Assembly (NCBI GenBank): GCA_037367405.1
Contig: JAZKJV010005550.1
Coordinates: 310,001-374,000, forward strand
DNA length: 64,000 nt
Direction of reading: 5' to 3'
Source of the DNA: Ottelia alismoides
Taxonomy: Eukaryota > Streptophyta > Magnoliopsida > Alismatales > Hydrocharitaceae
Shown here: positions 45,888 through 54,255 of the stretch, piece after piece
Layout of the letters: every line of letters starts with the position of its first letter
How positions within the stretch are numbered: position 1 is the stretch's first letter
Position numbers and translations under genes: made by a program
The notes under the pieces: model-generated
Databases searched by the model: none
Seen by the model: only the letters and a program-made list of their open reading frames with translations
Told to the model about the DNA's origin: nothing

Positions 45888-48867
45888 TGATGAATCCGCG
45901 ATTCATCATCGCAATATCTTGATCTTAGCAAAATCCCCGAGTAAAATCCCAAATAAATGTCCATAAAATACATAAATTAATAAAATGACTCTTGTAAATA
46001 AAATACACTAATTATTGTATATAAGATTGTACAAAATAAATTAACAATAAAAAGACGCAAAAATAAAGGAGTTTTCTACTTGTAAATAGCCCAAAACTTC
46101 ATCTATTTTTTAATAATTTCATTTCAACTCCTTTTTGTCTAATTCTTTCTCTAACTTGTTTATAAAAATGTATATAAAAATACAAAAATACAAAACAAAT
46201 TTCATCTCAAATAAATGCTCCTAGATCCCAAAGAGAAAAAGCCGTAAAGTCCAACTTCCAAGCCAAATTCTTGTTCCGTATGAACTCCAAATTCACCAAA
46301 CTCACTTTTAAAGTTCAAGTTAGAAAATTATCTATTCAACGGAAGTGGTTTCATTAAAATCGGAGCTCGTTTGCAAAAGTTGGGTTTTGGGACCTAGATG
46401 TACATTGTATATTATGTATATATTCTTTCTTTCTTCATTTTTTATTTTATCTTTCTTAATTACTAAAAATCCAAAAAAAATCATTGTGGTGTTGTATTTT
46501 GATTGTAGTATTTTATTGTATTTTCCTATTGTACATAGCTCTATTAAAAAGACAAAAAAAATATAAAAAGAAAAGCAAACAAAAAAAATATGTACATGTT
46601 GTATATCTTCTTTTTGTAAATTCCCCACTCTTTTTCTTCTCTTTATTTTATTTTCTCTTTTTAGTAGCCTACTTTTATTTTCATTTATCTAATCATATTC
46701 TCTACACTAACTTCTCTTATTTCATCAACCTCCATTCAACACCATTATCCATCTAACTTCCCATTCAACTCCACCACTAATTTAACCTCCCATTCTACTC
46801 CACTTCCATTCTAACCTCCATTCCTTCCATCTCTTTTATACACATCTCCATCTTCATTTTTTGCCTATCCGCCATTCTAATAGAAAAGGGAGAGAGCTTG
46901 GAGTGTTTTGTTGGTGACAGCGGCGAGACATCTTCCTCAAGCGACGACCTCCTTCAGGCGAGATCCGCGGAGCTCCGTTCCGCGTCACGAGTTCCCCATC
47001 GAGCTCGTGTAGCTTCTCCAATTTTGTTTCGCCAATTGGATCGAGGCGACGACAGGATTTCAGCGTAGCTGCTCCGTCAATCCGGCGAAGATTCAGGTAA
47101 GTATTCCTCCTCATTTCTCTTGTTATTTTGTTTTATCTCATATTTTGTTTCCTTGTTTTTTTATATCACGTCACTTCATCACCACCACCTTCATCATATT
47201 AACATCATCCTTATCATACCCTCAAAGCCATCTACCCATTGTCCACCTTCATCTTTACATACAGATTTGTTTCCTGATTATAAAAAATATATAAAAAAAC
47301 TAAAAACTAAAAGAAAAGAAAAAATTTCAAAAAAACAAAAAAAATAAACAGCAGCAGCAGTGGTCGGCGTCGTTGCCGCCCCCCTGCACCAACATCATCG
47401 CCGGCGGGCAGTCCAACCGCCGCACGGCGGCCCCCTCGCCGCGCCTACTCTCTGCCTGGCCGCACCGCCAGTGCTCGCGCGCGCGCCTCATCCCTCCGCC
47501 CCAAGCGGCCGCTCGTCGCCACCTCCAAGACCACGCGCCACCGCACCCTCAGCCGGCCGCGAGAGCCTTCTCACCACTGCTGCCCTCCTCCACTTCGCCA
47601 GCGCGTGGTGCGCGCCGCCTCCTGGCAGCCGCGTACGGCCGCACCGCCGCCACCAACTCCGCCCCTGTTGGGTTCATCCCCATCGTGAGCCAAAAGAGGA
47701 AGAAGGTGGTTTTTTTTAATGTACAAATTGCATTGTATATATTTTATGGTTTTATAATTGCAAACAGGTCCCTGTATATAAATGTTTGTTTATTTTGCTT
47801 TCAGAATTTGCACAAAGATCCTTGTGTTTGTGTTTTAATTTGGACATCATTTATGCATCTTTTTGTTCAATAAAAAATACTTCTGTGATGAGCAACTAAT
47901 TGTCTACATTTTGACTATTTATTTGTATTTTTGTGAATCATGGGTAATTAACTAAAAATGGTTAACTGAAATTCTGTGAATTTTACCCAATCTGGACTCT
48001 TAAATTTATATCTCATACAAGGTTTCATTTAAAATTCCACAAAAATTATATATGATGCCTTGATATGTGATGAACTTACTGTCCAAATTTCATCTTAAAT
48101 GGAGATGTATTGTGCCTGCAATAATTTGTAGAGTGAATTTAGTATTTGATTTTTTATTAAATCCACGTATATCCTTTTTACGAAATTTCAAATCTCATGT
48201 ATTCTACATGAAAATATCTTTTTAGGATAATTCGCACTCTGAATAATTTGATAACTTGGATTTAATAGGAATCAATTACTCATTGCCACTCTATTTTCAC
48301 TAAAAAATCCATAAAAAATTCATAACTTGTCAAAAAATTCCAAAAAAAATAATTGTAGCTTTCTTGCATCATGTTTTAGATTCAGTATTTTTTTCATAAT
48401 TTTTTCTTACTGTTTGTGTGAGAAATTGCGAAAAAACCTATAAAAAGTGTGTATTTTTCAGTGTTGCATTTTAACCCCTAAAATTCCAAAAAAAGTACCT
48501 TTCGTTCATCTCTGGATTAGGACTCTAGGAAAAATATATTTTGGCTAATTTGGACTTCTTTTCCATTAAAATTAATTTGGCCTTGTTGTGTGTTTTCTTA
48601 GTGTTGTAATTCACCCACAATTTGTTTTTGACATTCTTTTTGCATTAAAAAAAATCTAAAAAAATACCGCGTGGAAATCTAGATCTACGTTTTTTTAAAT
48701 TAAACCCAAGTTGTTCCTTTGCCTCCCTGAGTTCGACCCCGGACTTGCCCGGGATATAAATTAAGCCGAGACACTCTTCACGGAGATCTCCTCTCGGTTC
48801 TGACCGAATCGCTAAGTACATGTATTACAACGTACTCGAATTATACATCGTATCTAGCGACTCGTCA
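45888..48867 (+). repeat. LTR of Athila-like element G2
   Basis: Starts TGATGAATCCGCGATTCATCA (perfect 8 bp arms) directly after a polypurine tract and ends CGACTCGTCA, 2,980 bp, followed by a primer site at 48870. It therefore has 3'-region sequence on its left and a primer site on its right, the position of a shared LTR in a tandem pair. A GC-rich island (about 47350-47700, GCCGCC-type) sits in AT-rich sequence. CAG|GTAAGT at 47094-47102 resembles a splice donor. TTATATCAC at about 47160 could be a TATA box. Confidence 0.85.
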
Positions 48868-49620
48868 GATGGCACCGTTGCCGGGGGTAGCCACTTTGTG
48901 AATCGAGATATGAGATCTTTAGCTAAGGACTATGGATTTGAGCATAGAATTACTAGTCCTTACCACCCACAGTCCAACGGCATGGCAGAGGTTTCGAACA
49001 GAGAGGTGAAGAGTATTTTGCAGAAATTGTTTCGTCCCGATAGGAAGAACTGGTCTCAACTCTTGGACCAAGTTCTGTGGGCCTATAGGACAGCCTACAA
49101 GACACCATTGGGTACTTCACCATTTAGAATGATCTATGGCAAGCCATGCCATTTGCCCGCAGAATTGATTCATAAATCCGAATGGGCAATTAAGAAGATT
49201 AATTGGAGTTGTCACCTAGGGAAGCTTTGCCGAGACTTGAACTTGAACGAGCTCGTGGAAATCCGAAACAGGGCATATGACAACAGTTTGATTTATAAGG
49301 ACAAAGTAAAGAGATGGCATGATCAACACATTAGGTGCAAAGACTTTGTCCCTGGACAAATGGTATGGTTTTTCAATGCCAGGTTGAAGATGTTCCATGG
49401 GAAGCTCAAATCTAAATGGACGGGTCCCTTTGTGGTTAAGAAAGTGCACGAGAATGGAAGTGTAGAGATAGTTGATCTCACAGATGGTGCACAATCTCAT
49501 GTGGTGAATGGACAACTGTTGAAGCATTTTGTTGATTCGAAAGAGCAGTTAGTCCAAGTTGAGGTCATCAACTTCATACAGAGTGAGCACAGAGCAGATA
49601 CATTTTATTACTCTTCATGA
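48820..49620 (+). pseudogene. Integrase C-terminal half fused to LTR/primer-site sequence (G2)
   Basis: An uninterrupted frame of 266 codons. The first about 22 codons come from the LTR end and primer site. From GGSHFVNRDM (about 48888) it is the second half of G1-type integrase, collinear with 39310-40046. Present: the catalytic Glu context (NGMAEVSNREVKSILQ), KRWHDQHI, MVWFFNARLKMFHGKL and KWTGPFVV. Missing: the zinc domain, the first catalytic Asp, and the second Asp (the ISDGG motif begins after its D). It cannot be a working integrase. The frame is intact where G1 is frameshifted. Whether anything is translated is unknown. The fusion point lies at a shared GGGGGTAGCCAC. Confidence 0.8.
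48870..48886 (+). other. Primer binding site of G2
   Basis: TGGCACCGTTGCCGGGG, two bases after the LTR end. One change from the TGGCGCC form. Confidence 0.8.
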
Positions 49621-49734
49621 AGATGTAGCATCAAGATTCAACATCTTAGAAGATTCAATCACTCTTGTACATATTCTCCCTTCTTTGTATATTCTTGAGA
49701 TCACATCGGTTCTCACACTTACTCTTATCCTATA

Positions 49735-49766
49735 CTTAGGCTGACCAAAGCCTAAGTATAGGGGGG
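49735..49766 (+). other. Hairpin plus polypurine-like module 1 (G2)
   Basis: CTTAGGCT / AGCCTAAG perfect stem followed by TATAGGGGGG, as at 40161. Confidence 0.75.
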
Positions 49767-49843
49767 ACCGATGCCCGCCATGTGTATATACTCATCATTT
49801 CTCCTCTTGACCTCGTCCGCCCCATTTTTGATCTTCTTCTACA

Positions 49844-49876
49844 CTTAGGCTGTCCAGAGCCTAAGTATAGGGGGGG
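49844..49876 (+). other. Hairpin plus polypurine-like module 2 (G2)
   Basis: CTTAGGCT / AGCCTAAG perfect stem followed by TATAGGGGGGG. The loop is TGTCCAG-like, one base different from 40270. Confidence 0.75.
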
Positions 49877-49906
49877 CGGATCGACTTCTATACTATTTAT
49901 TATTTT

Positions 49907-51597
49907 CATCTGACGAGTCGCTAGATACGATGTATAATTCGAGTACGTTGTAATACATATACTTAGCGATTCTGTCAGAACCGAGAGGAAATCTCTGTGA
50001 AGAGTGTCTCGGCTTAATTTATATCTCGGGCAAGTCCGGGGTCGAACTCAGGGAGGCAAAGGAACAACTTGGGTTTAATTTAAAAAACGTAGATCTAGAT
50101 TTCCACGCGGTATTTTTTTAGATTTTTTAATGCAAAAAAGAATGTCAAAAACAAAATGCGGGTGAATTACAACACTAAGAAAACGCACAACAAGGCCAAA
50201 TTAATTTTAATGGAAAAGAAGTCCAAATTAGCTAAATTATATTTTTCCTAGAGTCCTAATCTTGAGATGAATGCTAGGTACTTTTTTGGAATTTTAGGGG
50301 TTAAAATGCAACACTGAAAAATAAAAACTTTTTATAGGTTTTTTCGCAATTTCTCACACAAACAGTAAGAAGAAATTATGAAAAAAAAATACTGAACCTA
50401 AAACATGATGCAAGAAAGCTACAGTTTTTTTTTGGAATTTTTTGACAAGGTATGATTTTTTTATGGATTTTTTAGTGAAAACAGAGTGGCAATGAGTAAT
50501 TAATTCCTATTAAATCCAGTTATCAAATTATTCAGAATGCAAATTACCCTAAAAAGATATTTTTATGTAGAATATAGGAGATTTGAAATTTCGTAAAAAG
50601 GATATACGTGGATTTAATTAAAAATCAAATACTAAATTCACTCTATAAATTATTTCAGGCACAAGACATCTCCATTTAAGATGAAATTTGGAAAGTAAGT
50701 TCATCACATATCACAGCATCATATATAATTTTTGTGAAATTTTTAGAGCAACCCTGTATGAGATATAAATTTAAGAGTCCAGATTGGGTAAAATTCACAG
50801 AATTTCAGTTAACCATTTTTAATTAATTACCCATGATTCACAAAAATACAAATAAATAGTCAAAATGTAGACAATTAGTTGCTCATCACAGAAGTATTTT
50901 TCATTGAACAAAAAGATGCATAAATGATGTCCAAATTAAAACACAAACACAAGGATCTTTGTGCAAATTCTGAAAGCAAAATAAACAAACATTTATATAC
51001 AGGGACATGTTTGCAATTATAAAACCATAAAATATATACAATGCAATTTGTACATTAAAAAAACCACCTTATTCCTCTTTTGGCTCACGATGGGGATGAA
51101 CCCAACAGGGGCGGAGTTGGCGGCGGCGGTGCGGCCGTGCCGGCTGCCAGGAGGCGGCGCGCACCGCGCGCAGGCGAAGTGGAGGAGGGCGGCATTGGTG
51201 AGAAGGCTCCCGTGGCCGGCTGAGGGCGCGGTGGCGCGTGGTCTTGGACGTGGCGGCGAGCGGCCGCTTGGGGCGGAGGGATGAGGCGCGCGCGCGAGCG
51301 CTGGCGGCGCGGCCAGGCGGAGAGGAGGCGTGGCGAGGGGGCCGTCGTGCGGCGGTTGGACAGCCCGCCGGCGGTGATGGTGGTGCAGGGCGGCGGCAAC
51401 GGCGCCGACCACTGTTGCTGTTGTTTTTTTTTTTGATTTTTTTTGAAATTTTTTTCTTTTCTTTTGTTTTAGTTTTTAGTTTTTTTTTATTTTTTTATAA
51501 TCAGGAAACAAATCTGTATATAAAAATGAAGGTGGACAATGGGTAGATGGCTTTGAGGTTATGATAAGGATGATGTTAATATGATGAAGGTGGTGGA
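49907..51597 (-). repeat. Inverted partial LTR (right arm of a 1.69 kb inverted repeat)
   Basis: Reverse complement of about 47182-48872, of the same length. It starts CATCTGACGAGTCG, i.e. the complement of the LTR end plus two bases of the primer site, and runs back to the CACCACCTTCATCATATTAA zone. It includes the GC-rich island in inverted form (about 51090-51410), which produces mirror-image open frames on the minus strand. The left arm is 47182-48872 and the intervening loop is about 1.03 kb. Confidence 0.85.
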
Positions 51598-51766
51598 TAA
51601 TTTTTCATGAGAGCAAAGTTTTAGATCCTACACAGAAAAATTATACAGTGACTGAAAAGGAAATGCTCGTGGTAGTATGGGCCCTCGAGAAGTATAAGGG
51701 GGTGATGAAACCCGATTTCATCATCATAATTTCTCATTATTGCTCGCGGTAGTATGGGCCCTCAAA
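51598..51766 (+). other. Mosaic of RNase H, LTR-start and 3'-region scraps
   Basis: 51610-51693 matches the RNase H segment 38368-38453. 51690-51740 is AAGTATAAGGGGG plus the first 36 bases of a TGATGAAACCCG LTR. 51741-51763 is again RNase H (38424-38446). From about 51764 the 3' region begins. Joints show short shared words (AAGT at the first). Confidence 0.8.
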
Positions 51767-52511
51767 GAAAAGCTCTCATTCCACAAAGTCAATTATCAAA
51801 AGAGCTTCCACCAAAGGCGAGCGCTCCCAACCATTTCAAAGTGTCCACTTGGTCCACCGCTATTAGGACCAGGAGTCGGGCTTGCACCAAAAAATGGCTC
51901 TGCATCGTAAATGCTACAAGTCTGGGTGTAGAAGGTACGATAGGTACTCAAAAAAGGCACACCCCGGTGTACTCCCAGGAAAACAAGTGCAGACGGCTCC
52001 AACTTCTCTTGACGGACGCACTAATCAACACCAAAAAAATGTGTTGCGTAATAAGGCACTTGAGAGCCTTGTTCCAATGAGAGGGAGAGAAGAAATGACA
52101 CAATCCTATACCCTCCATCAACTAGCCTTCCATTTACACTTTCAAGTCTGATAACTAAAGAGACGGTGGATTGGATGCAAGAAATGATTTATTCCCTAGT
52201 GTTGAGGATCGGGTCCATAGGAGATTTTCTCAGACCAAGACTTTGGGTGACGAATTGACTCTACTCTCAGAATCGCAGTCAACACTAAAGTGCCATATCC
52301 TTTAGATTATAAGTATATCAGAGAGAGTCTGGAGAAGTAGAGGAATTGGATGCCTCTTGATTAAGGCTGGGTTGAATTCTAGAATTTTGGATCTCTAAAG
52401 TCGAGTCAACTTGATCAGATTGGATCCTGTATTCACATGCACAAGGGGGTTAATCCAACTTAGTCATTCTTTTTGATGCTCGAGGACGAGCATAGTTTAA
52501 GTATAGGGGGG
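51767..52511 (+). other. Third copy of the Athila-like 3' region, ending at a partial LTR
   Basis: Collinear with 41230-41930 and 45140-45840, then AGTTTAAGTATAGGGGGG (true polypurine tract, about 52494-52511) directly before an LTR start. It contains the third copy of the conserved frame (51754-52151), split as in copy 1. A five-base deletion is visible near 52068. Confidence 0.8.
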
Positions 52512-53088
52512 TGATGAAACCCGATTTCATCATCATAATTTCTCATTATTAACCCCCTTGCTTAAGCTGAGTGCCAATAAAACCCAGTTAATGTCCTATA
52601 ATTAATAGAGTCTTAAATAAATTAAAAATCACAAAAAAATGACAAAACAAAAATTCGTGGTATTTTTAGACTTAAAAATTCCCTCAAAAATATTTTGGGT
52701 CTTCGTTTGAAGTCATCTCCAGTTTTGGTCAACTGAAACTTGTAGATCTCATCAAGATCTACAACTTTCATGTTTTGAGTTTTCTCAAAATCGGCCTTTA
52801 TAACCCTCAAAAATAAAATATACCCAGGAATAATCTGATTGGGCCACTTGGCCCAACCTGGGGGCGCCACGTGGCCCTGCCTCTCTTGTCCTTTCCGCCT
52901 CCTTTCCCAGCCGTCGGATCTCATTAGATCCAATGGCTCAGCCTTGTCCACGTGCGCTCATTTTATCAACCGTTCGATCAGTCCCAGCCTTCAATCTGCA
53001 CAGCACATGAGCGCTCTCACCAGAGCGTGCCACATGGCACGACCGATGCCCTCCGATCGCAATCCTGATAGTCCATCTCAGCCGCCCA
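52512..53088 (+). repeat. Truncated LTR matching the start of the G1 LTR
   Basis: TGATGAAACCCGATTTCATCA and the following 577 bp match 29154-29733 with few changes, including the GCCACGTGGCCC word (52866; its neighbour is changed to CCACTTGGCCC). The match stops at 53088. Beyond it the sequence is related instead to 43249-43560 in inverted form. This is the best candidate for a 3' LTR of G1-type, but it is not joined to G1 directly. Confidence 0.85.
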
Positions 53089-54255
53089 TAGTTGACATTT
53101 AAACTAGTCTGGAATTAAATTAGAAAATGGAGCTTGATTAAGACCTTAATCCACCTAATTCTCAGAGGAACCTTATAGGATTTGGGGTTAAGACTTTTCA
53201 GGTCCACTAGTGACTTGATTCTTTGAGTCCACTAGGCTATGTTCACATGTCATCTTGATGAGCCTAAGTAGAATACTTAACAAGGCACGGATGACTCTCA
53301 CAAACAATGGCTTTACTTGGACCAGCACCTTACACACAGCTCTCCACGGATGAGGTGATGAGGAGGCAGTTTTCTTTGGCTTGGAGTAGCATACGAGGGT
53401 AGTACTTCTAAGCAGAACCTCTCTCTTCCTTTAGGGAGGGATGTGCACCTCAACTTGGTCTAGCGGTGTTGAGGTCTAAAGACAGGAGTTGTGGGTTGCA
53501 ATAATGCTTTAAAAGAGGGATACTCTACTGGCCCAAGAGGAAAAAAATCCTCGTATATATGTTTCACAATGTAGATATGTTGTAATATGCACATCAAAAA
53601 AATGTGAAAAATCAATAAAACTCCAAAAAAGTGGACATGCCTGATTGAAAATAAAATGCCTGCTAGAGTGTATATACCCAAATAAAGTAAAGCTTATGTA
53701 TTACACCTTCTCATCTCATGAAGCGTGCAGCAGGAGACTTAGCTATACTGGTTGGTCTCCTAGGGATACATGGCTACACTGGTCACGATCCATTCTCTTC
53801 TCTCCCCCTCTTCTTGAGCCGGTTGCACTTGAACTTAAAAGGGAATACCCCGCTCCTTGAGGAAAGAGCTGCTAGACTGAGGACTTGGAGTTACTTTGTT
53901 TAGGGAGGTTGTTTCTTTGTCATTTCTGAGGTGGGGAGCTACATATCACTTACACAATACAAGGAAAGATACGTGGTCATTAGAGTTTGTGTATGTGGAC
54001 GTGTTCTGATCTGGATTATTGAGGAGTCTTGAACATAGAATGGTGGAACTTAGAGGTTGTTGAATATTAAACCTATATCCCAATAAGGTTCCGACAAACT
54101 AATAATCCAAAGGTCTGACTGAGCTCCATACTTCAATTTAATGAAGATAAGTTTAATAATCAACATTGATTCTCCTTCTTTTTCTTTTCTTTTCTTTTTA
54201 CTTCTTTTTCAAATAAGTGTTTGCTAAGGGACTAGCAATGGTAAAGTATAGGGGG
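53089..54255 (+). other. 3'-region-like sequence before the G4 LTR
   Basis: 53100-53460 is a diverged inverted relative of 43249-43560. 53452-53515 looks partly tRNA-like (TTGGTCTAGCGGT and GGGTTGCAAT). The rest is unassigned until AAGTATAGGGGG (54244-54255), a polypurine tract before an LTR. No gene is recognised. Confidence 0.5.

Larger units (their letters stand above)
49621..49906 (+). other. Start of the 3' region after the G2 integrase fragment
   Basis: Collinear with 40047-40330, with two hairpin-plus-TATAGGGGGG modules. It stops after TTATTATTTT, where inverted LTR sequence begins. Confidence 0.8.

Noticed and set aside
47360..47719. 119-codon Arg/Pro/Ala-rich frame, and its mirror on the minus strand at 51017-51412
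   Set aside because: They are the two arms of the inverted LTR repeat. Composition follows from GCC-rich DNA, several overlapping frames are open, and no domain is visible.
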